Source: JADGNZ01 sp963715895 (lineage in GTDB: Bacteria > Acidobacteriota > Thermoanaerobaculia > Gp7-AA8). From it: 64,000 nt of DNA. The notes beneath the pieces are model-generated. The model did not search any database and was not told where the DNA came from. It was given only the letters and a program-made list of their open reading frames with translations. Made by a program: the position numbers and the translations under genes. Shown here in pieces: positions 1 to 9,335 of the stretch (within the stretch, counting starts at the first letter, position 1; every line of letters begins with the position of its first letter). The stretch spans positions 1,364,001 to 1,428,000 of the forward strand of contig OY970284.1 of the NCBI GenBank assembly GCA_963715895.1. Reading direction: 5' to 3'.

Positions 1-214
1 AAACTAAGTACGGTTCCCCGGAAGAGAGTGTCTATTCGGCGCTGACCGATTTGAGCCGGCGAAGCTGGCCAGACGGTCACCCGCGGACCGGACACTCATT
101 TCCGGGAAGCTGCACTAAGTTTCGACGGGTCCATGGGCAGTGCGATGAATCACCGGTCGACGTGATGACGCGCTACTCGCGTTGAGCTGGCGACATTGAT
201 AACAAGGGGAATCG

Positions 215-1123
215 TCATCGGCGCACTGCAAGCGCGGCCACCATTGCCAGGCCGATGACGGCGTACAGCACGCGGTACCGTGTCTGCAAACGGCTGACGC
301 TCGCGTATGTGAGGCTTTCGCCGAGAGTCTTGATCGACCAGTAGAGTTGAACGGGATAGATGGCCACCACGGCCGCGAGCGGACGCGGAAGTACCCCTAT
401 GAGGGCCAGCAGGAGCAGGAGGAGTTGGGCCAGGGTGAAAAGGACCAGACTAGCGGCAAACGTACGGCGCTGGCCGAAGATTACCGCGTTGGTCCGGATG
501 GCATTCACCGTGTCACCCTCATGGTCGCGGACCTCCTGGGTCAGGTGGCCGGCGACGAAGATCAGGGCGAAGAAGGTGGCGATGGCAACGCCGCGGCCGT
601 CGATGACATGGCCCAGGGAGTAGCCGAGGAGAAAGTGCAGGATACCGCCGGACAGATGGGCCACTGAGTTGAGGAGCGGTCTGCCTTTCCAATGGAAGCG
701 GGGGAAGGAGTAGAAGGCGCTCAGTGTGGCAATTGCCATCGAGAGACCGAGCGTGATCGGACCGAGACGGCTGAAGAGAAGAAGACTGAGGACCAGCAGG
801 GCCGCCGTCAGGACTCCCATCTCCCTGCGCCCGATACCTCTGGCCGTGAAGACACGGGCCGCCTTGTTCGGGTCGGCGAGATCGGTGGTCAGGCCGGCCC
901 AGTCATTGAGCATGAAGATGTGCGACACCAGCAAGACGTTGGCGACCATGAGAGTCGCCAGTGGAGCGAGGTCCCGCACTCCGGGATGGCGGATCGCGAA
1001 TGCGGCGCCGAGCAGGGGCGGGCCCTGGAGAACGAGGATGTCTTGCGGGCGCAGGCAGGAGAGATAGCGAAGCGCAGAGGCTTTAGCCGCCGTGGGAATA
1101 GCCGAGGTGTTCATAGTCGTCAT
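215..1123 (-). CDS. UbiA-family prenyltransferase (membrane)
   Basis: 302 residues, almost entirely hydrophobic helices (about 8-9 membrane segments), the usual size of the UbiA superfamily. Both Asp-rich signatures are recognisable: NDWAGLTTDLAD (around residue 73; the first motif is looser than the usual NDxxDxxxD) and RDHEGDTVNAIRT (around residue 198; DxEGD form, good match). Family members transfer prenyl groups to aromatic or lipid acceptors in the membrane, and some act as terpene cyclases; the substrate cannot be told here. The start overlaps the last 41 bp of the upstream gene in the same direction, so translation is probably coupled. An ATG three codons further in is an alternative start. 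Confidence 0.85.
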   Translation of the reverse strand: MTTMNTSAIPTAAKASALRYLSCLRPQDILVLQGPPLLGAAFAIRHPGVRDLAPLATLMVANVLLVSHIFMLNDWAGLTTDLADPNKAARVFTARGIGRREMGVLTAALLVLSLLLFSRLGPITLGLSMAIATLSAFYSFPRFHWKGRPLLNSVAHLSGGILHFLLGYSLGHVIDGRGVAIATFFALIFVAGHLTQEVRDHEGDTVNAIRTNAVIFGQRRTFAASLVLFTLAQLLLLLLALIGVLPRPLAAVVAIYPVQLYWSIKTLGESLTYASVSRLQTRYRVLYAVIGLAMVAALAVRR

Positions 1124-3818
1124 AGAGCCTCAGCCAGAGCGCGTACCCGGCATCCTCGGACCAATAGTATCTGGAGACCGTCGCGGTGACGTCGTTATGA
1201 TAGAGGAGCGGCGGATTCATTCGGATTAGAGCAAAGTCGTCCCTGGCGAGCTCGCGAAGCACCGCTCGGATGAGCACTGGGTCGGGCGGTGCTCCTACGG
1301 AAGTCATCCTGCCCGCCAGCAGCCGGACGACGGACACCCAGATCTGCTGCCCCGGAACGTCCGTGCGCATCCGCGACTCGGGCAGCTCCAGCGCGCAGCC
1401 GGCGCGGCGGAGGTCAGGGAGGCGCAGGATCGGGATCAGCGGCGTCTTTCGATAGTAGACCCACATCCGATCCTCGTTGATGAGAGGGCGAAGAGCTTCA
1501 CAAAGGGCACGACCGGCCGGCGGCCGTTCTTTGAGAAGGAGCAAGAGCAGGTTCATCTGGACGACAGTGTCGGCAGGGTTCGGATCGGTGCCCGGATCGA
1601 GGCACTGGTAGGCTTCCCGTTGTGCGAGATACGTGCGGTAGAGGCCCTCGCCCGTGCGATACCGATCCATGGTCGCCACTGCGGCTGTCAGCTGGCGGTC
1701 ACTGCCGGGAGCGACCCGCCAGATGAGAGCTGTGTCGTCGGTATCGGGTGTGATGATGCACCCAAGTGTCCCGATTCCAGGACCATCGGGCAGGCCGTGA
1801 TAGCGCACTAGTCCGCCGGATTCGATCTGACTGGTGAGGTGTCGCCGGGCGCGCTGCAGGTTGTCTTCGAGACCGCTGGTGCCTGCCATAGGATTGAGCA
1901 GTTCGACGAGAAAAGCGGTCAGGAAAGTGTTCATCTCCGGACCTGGCTCATGAAAGCGCGGCTCGCTGGTGTAGGCAGTGAGCCAGAACCCCGGCGCCTG
2001 CTGGTGCTCGCGAATTCGTGCTGCAGCCGTCCTGAAATCCGCGGCGAGGTCGGCGGGCCCGTTCGCTTCCCCCGCTGTGCCGCGCCCGGCTCCGGCTTGC
2101 GGAGCGGCGACGCCCGCCGCCGGTATCGCCCGGACGGTCAGCGTGCGCTCCTCAAGGTATTGTCCCTCGCCCTTCCCGAAGGCCCAGGCGAAGGCGGTCA
2201 AACGGTGCTCGCCGGGAGCGAGGCCGGCCGTGTCGAGCGGAATGCGCCAACCGGCGGGACTGGCCGTGTGCAGCGTTCGGCGGACGTCGGGCCGGTCGAA
2301 AAAGGCGCTGGTGGCGATGGTCTGCCGGCCGTCGATCGTGATGGCCACCTGCGAAGGCGTCGCGTCCCCGGCGAGTGCCCAGCCTGTGACGACGGCGGCC
2401 TGGCCGGCGGTGACGAGGGTCGTCGCGCGGCCGCCGCTCTCGATGGCGTCGAAACTCCCGCGCATCTGAACCGTCAGCTCCGCCGGCTCGAGGCCGTGTT
2501 GCAACGAGGTGAGGAAGGGGGCGTTCCGCCAACTCCATGCGGCCTTCATATCGTGCTTTTCCGCACCGCGGTCAGCGGCGTAGATCGGGAGGTCGAGCGA
2601 GGGGGTGTACGAGAAGGCGCCGATGGCTTCGATGGCGATGGCAACGCCAACCGCTAGCAGGAAGCACGCCCGTCCGATGCCGCGCAGTGCCGTGACCACC
2701 GGTACCAGCATCCAGATGAGGAGTGGCAGGAGATCGGTCATGTAGCGCGGTCCCCAGGAGAGGCCGCCCCGCCAGTCGGCTTTGGCGTAGAGCAGGAACT
2801 CGATGACCACGCCAATGCTCATGGCCAGGGTGAGGAGATGCTCTTCGCGGCCGCGCGGCCGATATCGCCAGGCCAGAACCAGAAAAAGCAGAAAGGGTGA
2901 GAAGACCAGGAGCCCCCGCGTCGGGCTGACCAGCAATCCGGCCACCCCGGGAAGCAGATCGTGCCCGAAGAAGCGGGCCTTGCCGATCAGCCCATAACCG
3001 CCGCCGACATTTCCGGCCACATGGAAGTTGTAGAGCAGCACCACGACCATCGGCAGGGCCGCGGCCGCAGCGAGCAGAGGAGCACGGCGCCGGCCTGCCC
3101 AGAAGAGTCCGAAAGCCCCGAGCGCCATCGCCAGGATGACATCCGGTGGGCGGTTGCCGGCGACAAGCCCCAGCAGCAACCCCGCCGCAAGCGTCCGTGG
3201 AACGGTGCACGGTGCGGTGAGAAACAGCAGAGCACCGATCACCAGCAGCTCGGCCATCCCTTGTTGCCACAAGGCCTGGCTGCTGATCACCCAGGTGGTG
3301 GTGCCGAAGGCGTAAGCGAGGGTGAGCAGCAGTGCGATGGGGGCGGTCGCCCGCCGTCGCAGCAGCAGGTAGATGAGCGCGGCGGAGAGCGCCGCCAGGA
3401 ATGAGGCGGAGAGCTTCTCCATGACTTTCGCGACGTAATCCAGTCGCGCATCCGTCCAACCCCGAACGTGAAGGTAACCAACAGCGGGAAGGTAGAGCGG
3501 CGCAACGAGCACCGGCGCGATCACCGGGTACATCGACATGATGTGACCGTTTGGTCGGGGCAGCATCCAGAACGCCCCATCGGCCCGCCCCTGCGCAGCG
3601 ACTTTCGCCACCGGATCGAGAAAGATGGTGTGGTACTGCAGGATCGCGAATGGCAGGTATCGCGCGGGATACGTGTCGCCTGCACTGATCGCCCGGAGGT
3701 TGGCGTTGTAGACCAGCAGGCAGCACAGCCCGATAAGAAGGCTCGTCCACAGTCGCTCCCGATTGCCTGCCTCGACCTCGGGATGAGCGTCAGGTTGCCC
3801 ACCGGCGGGCGGTGTCAT
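1083..3818 (-). CDS. GT-C-like membrane glycosyltransferase fused to a C-terminal terpene-cyclase-like domain
   Basis: 911 residues. Residues about 25-410 hold a dozen membrane helices typical of GT-C/PMT-like lipid-linked sugar transferases, with an early extracytoplasmic loop containing GDTYPARYLP. About 430-565 is a beta-rich, Ig-like segment. From about 595 to the end is a soluble helical domain with D692-T-D-D-T-A, which matches the DxDD(TA) catalytic-acid motif of class II terpene/squalene-hopene cyclases, and with regularly spaced helices as in alpha-toroid folds. The downstream UbiA gene overlaps it, suggesting one pathway for a prenyl or polyprenyl lipid. The cyclase assignment is an inference from one motif plus the overall pattern; the domain may be a catalytically inactive toroid. 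Confidence 0.7.
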   Translation of the reverse strand: MTPPAGGQPDAHPEVEAGNRERLWTSLLIGLCCLLVYNANLRAISAGDTYPARYLPFAILQYHTIFLDPVAKVAAQGRADGAFWMLPRPNGHIMSMYPVIAPVLVAPLYLPAVGYLHVRGWTDARLDYVAKVMEKLSASFLAALSAALIYLLLRRRATAPIALLLTLAYAFGTTTWVISSQALWQQGMAELLVIGALLFLTAPCTVPRTLAAGLLLGLVAGNRPPDVILAMALGAFGLFWAGRRRAPLLAAAAALPMVVVLLYNFHVAGNVGGGYGLIGKARFFGHDLLPGVAGLLVSPTRGLLVFSPFLLFLVLAWRYRPRGREEHLLTLAMSIGVVIEFLLYAKADWRGGLSWGPRYMTDLLPLLIWMLVPVVTALRGIGRACFLLAVGVAIAIEAIGAFSYTPSLDLPIYAADRGAEKHDMKAAWSWRNAPFLTSLQHGLEPAELTVQMRGSFDAIESGGRATTLVTAGQAAVVTGWALAGDATPSQVAITIDGRQTIATSAFFDRPDVRRTLHTASPAGWRIPLDTAGLAPGEHRLTAFAWAFGKGEGQYLEERTLTVRAIPAAGVAAPQAGAGRGTAGEANGPADLAADFRTAAARIREHQQAPGFWLTAYTSEPRFHEPGPEMNTFLTAFLVELLNPMAGTSGLEDNLQRARRHLTSQIESGGLVRYHGLPDGPGIGTLGCIITPDTDDTALIWRVAPGSDRQLTAAVATMDRYRTGEGLYRTYLAQREAYQCLDPGTDPNPADTVVQMNLLLLLLKERPPAGRALCEALRPLINEDRMWVYYRKTPLIPILRLPDLRRAGCALELPESRMRTDVPGQQIWVSVVRLLAGRMTSVGAPPDPVLIRAVLRELARDDFALIRMNPPLLYHNDVTATVSRYYWSEDAGYALWLRLYDDYEHLGYSHGG

Positions 3819-3953
3819 GGAGTCGTTCTCATTCAGCGGATTTCGTCGTCATCCTCGCTCTCTGCGAGGGTCAAAGCGACGAAACCAGAGACTACTACAG
3901 CGCGCAAGAAAGAGGCGAGCTACGGCAGAGAGTCCGCGGTGTTCGGGCGCCAG

Positions 3954-3991
3954 GTCTAAGCCATTGACTTAGCGAGTCAGCAGCTTAGACT
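3954..3991 (+). promoter_or_regulatory. Promoter with overlapping inverted repeats for the BrnT/XRE pair
   Basis: A -35 TTGACT (3964-3969) and -10 TAGACT (3986-3991) are separated by 16 bp. The expected start of transcription falls at or beside the GTG of the toxin gene at 3998, so the mRNA may be leaderless. GTCTAAG (3954-3960) and CTTAGAC (3984-3990) are a 7-bp inverted pair flanking the promoter, and a third half-site CTTAG lies at 3968-3972. Such sites are what an autorepressing antitoxin would bind; binding is inferred. Confidence 0.55.
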
Positions 3992-3997
3992 GTCGAA

Positions 3998-4288
3998 GTG
4001 AGGGTCACATGGGATGACGCGAAGAATGCCACCAATAAACGAAAACATGGAATCAGCTTCGAAGAAGCCAGTGAACTGTTTCGGCCCGGTGTCAACTATC
4101 TTGAGATCTTCGACCACGAGCATTCTGTTACAGAGGATCGTTTTATCGCGATCGGTCCCATTCGACGGGGGCTGGTGCTGGTCGTCTGGACCGAGCGAGA
4201 CGAGGAAACCGCGCGTATCATCGGCGCTCGTTGGGCGACAGAAACGGAGCAAGTGCTCTACCGCACATACCTGGGAAATATGAGATGA
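3998..4288 (+). CDS. brnT: BrnT-family toxin
   Basis: 96 residues, full length for BrnT. Hallmarks are the opening TWDDAKNATNKRKHGISFEEA, the central H-S-x-x-E-x-R segment (HSVTEDR) and the end pattern ARIIGARWAT. BrnT proteins are ribonuclease toxins of type II systems. The start is GTG, chosen because it gives the conserved V-T-W-D beginning and lies just after a good promoter. The stop overlaps the ATG of the next gene (ATGA). The partner here is an XRE-type helix-turn-helix protein rather than the classical BrnA ribbon-helix-helix antitoxin. Confidence 0.88.
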   Translation: MRVTWDDAKNATNKRKHGISFEEASELFRPGVNYLEIFDHEHSVTEDRFIAIGPIRRGLVLVVWTERDEETARIIGARWATETEQVLYRTYLGNMR

Positions 4289-4575
4289 CCGAAATGGCTG
4301 AGTTAACGGCTCAACAATTGGCTGGAGCCATCCCCTCACGTGTACGCAAGCGGCTGATGCTAGGCCGGTTTGAATCGGGGGCAGACGTGTCCGCACTTCG
4401 GCGATTCGTCGGACTGACCCAAACACAGTTCGCCCTGGCGATGGGTATCAGCGTGCATACCCTTCGAAACTGGGAGCAGGGTCGCCGGCGTCCGGACGGA
4501 CCAGCGCTTGCGTTATTGCGAATCGCGGCTCGTCATCCACGAATCATTCACGAAAGCCTTGAATCGGCCGCATAA
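4285..4575 (+). CDS. XRE-family helix-turn-helix antitoxin paired with BrnT
   Basis: 96 residues from the ATG that overlaps the brnT stop. The second half is a classic XRE/Cro helix-turn-helix: LRRFVGLTQTQFALAMGISVHTLRNWEQGRRRPDGPA. The N-terminal third may form the toxin-contacting part. Gene order toxin-antitoxin with a 4-bp overlap fits BrnT-type modules, and the inverted repeats over the upstream promoter are its likely operator. Confidence 0.82.
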   Translation: MTEMAELTAQQLAGAIPSRVRKRLMLGRFESGADVSALRRFVGLTQTQFALAMGISVHTLRNWEQGRRRPDGPALALLRIAARHPRIIHESLESAA

Positions 4576-4604
4576 CGCCGGAAGTGCATCAGCTCCCGAT
4601 CTAA

Positions 4605-7600
4605 ATGGCCCCATCGCTCCGTGAGCCAGCGAAAACAGACCCACCGATGAGTCCTCCCCTTCGATTGATCGTTACCGGCATGCATCGGTCGGGGACTTCG
4701 TTTGTCGCCTCGCTGCTCGCGGCATGGAACGTCCGGATGGGCGACCGGTTGCTGCCAGCCGACAGCGGAAATCCGGCCGGTTACTTCGAGGACGTCGACT
4801 TCCTGGAGCTCAACCGCCGCATTCTCGTGGCGTGCACTCCGCCGGAGGACGGACATCGCGACTGGGGATGGACGGAGAGCGGGACCTTCGACGCCGGACA
4901 ACTGCCGGCACACCGCAACGCGGCGGCGACGCTCATTGCCGCGCGCGACCGCGCCGGTCGTCCGTGGGGATGGAAAGATCCGCGCACCTCGATGCTGCTC
5001 GACTTCTGGGACGACTTGCTCGGGCAGGAGGCCCGCTTTCTTCTCCTCTATCGCCATCCCTGGGAAGTCTCCGATTCGATGCTGCGGACCGGCGCCGGCG
5101 TCTGGCTCACCCATCCGAGCTACCCGGCATGCATCTGGACGCAGTACAACCGCCGCATCCTCAATTTTCATCGGCGCAACCGGGACCGAACTCTGCTCGT
5201 CAGCACCAATCGCCTGATGCGCGACCCCGAGGCTTTCGCCGCCGCGGTGCGCCGGCGTTTCGGCATAGAGGCCGGCGCTGAGACGCTCGCCACTCTGCGC
5301 ACGGAGGACTCGTTCGTCTCGCTACCCGATGACGATCCGCTGCCGCGCCTGTGGCGATACACGAACACCGAGGCGATGGATCTCCTCGGCGCGCTCGACG
5401 ATGCCGCGGACCTCGGCAACGATCGCAGATGGGACGCGGCCTCGCCCACAGAGGCGCGGCGACCCGCGGTGCGACCGCGTCTCTCCGTCATCATTCCCTG
5501 CCACGACGACGGCGACTATCTGATCGAAGCCGTGGCCAGCGTGGAGCGCAACGCCCCCGCGGCGGAGCTGATCGTCGTCGACGACGGCTCGACGCAGCCT
5601 CGCACCATTGAGGTGCTCGCCGCGCTTCGCGAAGCGGGGCATCACGTGCTCGAACAGCCGCATTCCGGTCTCTCTGCGGCCCGCAACCTGGGGATCGCCG
5701 CATCCCACGGCGACTACCTCCTCCCGCTCGACGCCGATAACCGTCTCTTGCCAGGCTTCGCCGCGGAGGCTGTGGCGCTGCTCGATGCCGATCCCGCCGC
5801 GGGCGTGGTCTACGGCGATCGCCGCGAGTTCGGTGCGCGGAGCGGCGACGTTGCCGTGCCGGAGCTCGACCTGCCGCGGCTGCTCTGGAGCAATTACATC
5901 GACGCCTGTGCCGTGGTGCGTCGCAACGTCTGGAGCGATTGCAACGGCTACGACGTCGCCTTCACCGACTGGGAGGACTGGGACTTCTGGCTCTCGGTCG
6001 CGGAGCACGGCTGGCGATTCCTTCACCTTCCGCGGGTTACGTTCGAGTACCGCATCCGTCCCGACTCGCTGCACCAGCGGTTCCTGCGCCGGACCGACTA
6101 TCCATCGACGCTGCGGCGCCTCTACGACAAGCACCGCGATCTCGTGTCCGAGCACGCCGCGGAGATCCTCATTGCCGGTCACGTCGAGCGACGCCAGCTC
6201 TTCGACGACGCCGCGGCGTTGCGGGCTTCCCGCGACAGCATTCAGACGGAGATCGATCGTCTGGCCCTCGGCACGCACAAACAGACCGCTGCGCTGCAGG
6301 AGATCGTGGCCGCACGCGATACCGAGCTGGCCTCGGTCAAGTTCGTACTGCAGGCTCGCGACGAGGAGCTGGCAGCGCTACGAAACCTGCAACGCGCCGG
6401 CGAACCTGGCGCGTCTGTCGAGTCTTCAGAGGCTCCCCTGACGAATGCGACGCAGGTGTTCACGATCGTCGCACGCAACTATCTCGCCTATGCACGCGTG
6501 CTTGCTGCCAGTCTCGCACACCACAATCCCGCTGCTCGCCTGCACGTTGTCGTTCTCGACGATCCGCATCGCACCATTTTTCCCGAGCCGTCGTTCGAGA
6601 TCATTCACGCGGACGAGCTTCCGTTCGATCCGCCCTCGGATTTCTACACGATGGCCGCGATCTATGACGTCACGGAGCTGGCCACGGCGGTGAAGCCGTG
6701 GGTGTTCGCGCATCTCTTCGGCCGCGGCGCGTCGGTGGCGATCTATCTCGATCCCGACATCGAGGTCTTCGACTCTCTCGGACCTCTCGAGCCGTTGACG
6801 CGAAAGCACGGGGTGCTCCTCACGCCTCACGTCACCGAGCCGCTGCCGCGGGATGGCAAGTCGCCGGACGAACGCTATCTGCTCCTGGCGGGCATCTACA
6901 ACCTCGGCTTTCTCGCGCTCTCCGCCGAGGAGGCGAAGACTTTTCTCCCGTGGTGGCGCGAGCGTCTGCGGCGCGATTGCCTGATCGACCCGGCCATGGG
7001 ACTGTTCGTCGACCAGCGCTGGATCGATTTCGCGCCGGCGCTCTTCGAGCCCGGAATCCTCAAAGATCCCGGATACAACGTCGCCTACTGGAATCTGCCG
7101 CATCGCGTCTTGACGCGCGGCGGCGACCGCATTCTTGTAAATAGCCGGCCGCTGCGCTTCTTCCACTTCAGCGGCTTTTCACCCCGCGCGCCGCACCTTA
7201 TCTCGAAGCATCAGGATGCGTCGCTTCGCATCCGGCTGAGCGACAACCCACTCCTCGCCGAGCTCTGCGAGCGCTACGCCGCCGCGCTGGAGGAGGCCGG
7301 CTTCGCCAACTGCTGGTCACTGCCGTACGGCTTCTCGACCGCCGGCGGACTCCCTCTCGACGCCCGGGCGCGCAGAGTGCTCCGCCGCACCTATCTCGAG
7401 GACGAAGCGGGCGGGCGCGAGCCGTCGTTTCCGAATCCGTTCTCGTCCGATGGAGCCGGCGACGTCGTCCAACGCCTGCTGCGGCCCTCACCCCACGCGC
7501 CCGGTGTCCCCTCCTATGTCGGCGAGATCTGGAGCGAACGGGCGGACCTGCGCATCGCCTTTCCCCGGATCGAGTCCGCCGACGCGGAGCGATTCCTCGA

Positions 7601-9299
7601 CTGGGTGCGGACACAGGGCCTTCGCGAGCACGACATTCCTCCGCGACTCATTCCGTCCAGGAATGGTGAGGGCGGGACGCCGGCCACGCACGGCAGATCG
7701 CTGCCCCCGGGAGTCAACGTGTACGGCTATGCATTCGCCGAGAGCGGCACCGGGCAGATCATCCGCGCTGTGGTGGCCGCGCTCGCCGCGGAAGGGATTC
7801 CTTACGCGGTCGTGCCGTTTACGCGCACGATCAGCCGGCAGCAACGCCAGTTCCACGATCTCGGCACCGTTGCTCCCTCGTTCGACACGAACCTGATCTG
7901 CGTCAACGCCGACCAGGTGCCGCTGTTCTTCGAGAGCATGCGTGGGCAACTGCTGCCCGCCGCGCGCAACATCGGTCTCTGGGCGTGGGAAGTCGAGGAT
8001 CTTCCTTCCGCCATGGCCGTGAGTGAGCGTCATCTCGACGAGGTCTGGGGCATCAGCAGCTTCACTGCCGCGGCACTGGCCCGTAGCCTCACCAAACCGG
8101 TCCGCGCGTTCCCGCTGCCCGTCGTAGTGCCGGCGGTACGACGGCGCACGCGCGCCGAGATCGGGATGCCGGAGGGCTTCCTGTTTCTCGTCTGCTTCGA
8201 TTACGACAGCGTGTTCCACCGAAAAAACCCGCTCGCGGCCGTGGCCGCATTTCGCCAGGCTTTCCCCGATCGCGACGGCGTCGTGCTCTACATCAAGACC
8301 ACCAATGCCGAGCGGCACGCGGCGGAAGACGAAGCGCTGCGCGCCGCCGTTGCATGTTGCGCGAACATCGTCATCCGCGATGGGTACCTCACCAGCGACG
8401 ACTACTTTTCGATGCTCGATGCCTGCGACTGCTACGTTTCCCTGCATCGCTCGGAGGGTTTCGGTTTGACGGTCGCGGAAGCAATGGCCCTCGGCAAGCC
8501 GGTCATCAGCACGGCCTACTCGTCGACGCTCGAGTTTGCGAACGAGTCGAACAGCTTTCCGGTGCCCGCGCGGATCGTCGAGGTTGGCGGCAACGCACCG
8601 CCGTATCCCTCCCACTCGCGCTGGGCCGATCCTGATGTCGCCGCCGCCGCGGAGCAGATGGCGCACGTCTACGCCGACCGCGACAGCGCGGCAGCCGTGG
8701 GTGCCCGCGCGCGCGACGATATCGAGGCGCTCCACGGACCGTCGGCACGCGGGCCGCTGCTGCGCCACCTGCTGGAGCAGAGCCGCCAGACCACCGCGTT
8801 CGCGCGGCCGGCCGATGGGATAATCGAACCGATGCAGCCGTCATCAACGGAGCCGGATGGTCTCTTTGAATCCGAGGCGATGGCCGTGGAGTCGCTCCTC
8901 GGGTCGCCCCGGCCGAACCTCCCGTCGCGGATGCAGCGCCTCGTGACGCCGTTGCGCAGTCTGGTGCTCCGCTGCATCCGCGTCTATTGGGTGCAGCAAC
9001 TCGCCATCGATCGTGCACTCCTTGGCACAATGCGCATGCTTCGGCGCGAGTCGCGCAATGAGACGGCCTCGCACGCGGCGATGCTCCAGCAACAGAGCGC
9101 TGCCCAGGAACGGATCGTCGCTGAGACCGCTCGTATGCGCGAGGAGCTGACAGAGCTCGCGACCGGCGTACGCGCCTTGCATGAGCGCGTCAGCGAGGTC
9201 GACACTTCCGCACAGACGGGATCGAAGGCTCGTGCGGACGATCGGGACCACACCCCGAAGACGGACGAACCGCGATACGTTGACCGTCAGGATGAGTGA
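4605..9299 (+). CDS. Multidomain sulfotransferase-glycosyltransferase fusion (sulfotransferase, GT2, GT8-like, GT4)
   Basis: 1564 residues carrying four enzyme domains in one chain. (1) Residues about 20-250: sulfotransferase-like P-loop, GMHRSGTS at 25-32. (2) About 290-520: GT-A family 2 glycosyltransferase, SVIIPCHDDGDYLIEAVASV with VVDDGS and LDADN. (3) About 615-900: a second GT-A fold of the GT8-like group, with YLDPDIEVFDSL carrying the DxD metal site. (4) About 1035-1400: GT-B family 4, with HRKNP near 1206 and the SEGFGLTVAEAMALGKPV retaining-transferase motif near 1283. The end (about 1406-1564) is charged and probably coiled-coil. It likely assembles a sulfated glycan or acts on a scaffolded cell-surface polymer; acceptor unknown. 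ATG at 4647 is an alternative start; neither has a clear Shine-Dalgarno. Confidence 0.85.
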   Translation: MAPSLREPAKTDPPMSPPLRLIVTGMHRSGTSFVASLLAAWNVRMGDRLLPADSGNPAGYFEDVDFLELNRRILVACTPPEDGHRDWGWTESGTFDAGQLPAHRNAAATLIAARDRAGRPWGWKDPRTSMLLDFWDDLLGQEARFLLLYRHPWEVSDSMLRTGAGVWLTHPSYPACIWTQYNRRILNFHRRNRDRTLLVSTNRLMRDPEAFAAAVRRRFGIEAGAETLATLRTEDSFVSLPDDDPLPRLWRYTNTEAMDLLGALDDAADLGNDRRWDAASPTEARRPAVRPRLSVIIPCHDDGDYLIEAVASVERNAPAAELIVVDDGSTQPRTIEVLAALREAGHHVLEQPHSGLSAARNLGIAASHGDYLLPLDADNRLLPGFAAEAVALLDADPAAGVVYGDRREFGARSGDVAVPELDLPRLLWSNYIDACAVVRRNVWSDCNGYDVAFTDWEDWDFWLSVAEHGWRFLHLPRVTFEYRIRPDSLHQRFLRRTDYPSTLRRLYDKHRDLVSEHAAEILIAGHVERRQLFDDAAALRASRDSIQTEIDRLALGTHKQTAALQEIVAARDTELASVKFVLQARDEELAALRNLQRAGEPGASVESSEAPLTNATQVFTIVARNYLAYARVLAASLAHHNPAARLHVVVLDDPHRTIFPEPSFEIIHADELPFDPPSDFYTMAAIYDVTELATAVKPWVFAHLFGRGASVAIYLDPDIEVFDSLGPLEPLTRKHGVLLTPHVTEPLPRDGKSPDERYLLLAGIYNLGFLALSAEEAKTFLPWWRERLRRDCLIDPAMGLFVDQRWIDFAPALFEPGILKDPGYNVAYWNLPHRVLTRGGDRILVNSRPLRFFHFSGFSPRAPHLISKHQDASLRIRLSDNPLLAELCERYAAALEEAGFANCWSLPYGFSTAGGLPLDARARRVLRRTYLEDEAGGREPSFPNPFSSDGAGDVVQRLLRPSPHAPGVPSYVGEIWSERADLRIAFPRIESADAERFLDWVRTQGLREHDIPPRLIPSRNGEGGTPATHGRSLPPGVNVYGYAFAESGTGQIIRAVVAALAAEGIPYAVVPFTRTISRQQRQFHDLGTVAPSFDTNLICVNADQVPLFFESMRGQLLPAARNIGLWAWEVEDLPSAMAVSERHLDEVWGISSFTAAALARSLTKPVRAFPLPVVVPAVRRRTRAEIGMPEGFLFLVCFDYDSVFHRKNPLAAVAAFRQAFPDRDGVVLYIKTTNAERHAAEDEALRAAVACCANIVIRDGYLTSDDYFSMLDACDCYVSLHRSEGFGLTVAEAMALGKPVISTAYSSTLEFANESNSFPVPARIVEVGGNAPPYPSHSRWADPDVAAAAEQMAHVYADRDSAAAVGARARDDIEALHGPSARGPLLRHLLEQSRQTTAFARPADGIIEPMQPSSTEPDGLFESEAMAVESLLGSPRPNLPSRMQRLVTPLRSLVLRCIRVYWVQQLAIDRALLGTMRMLRRESRNETASHAAMLQQQSAAQERIVAETARMREELTELATGVRALHERVSEVDTSAQTGSKARADDRDHTPKTDEPRYVDRQDE

Positions 9300-9335
9300 C
9301 GCCTCCGAGGCGCCTCGTGCGGGCCCGGCCCTCGA

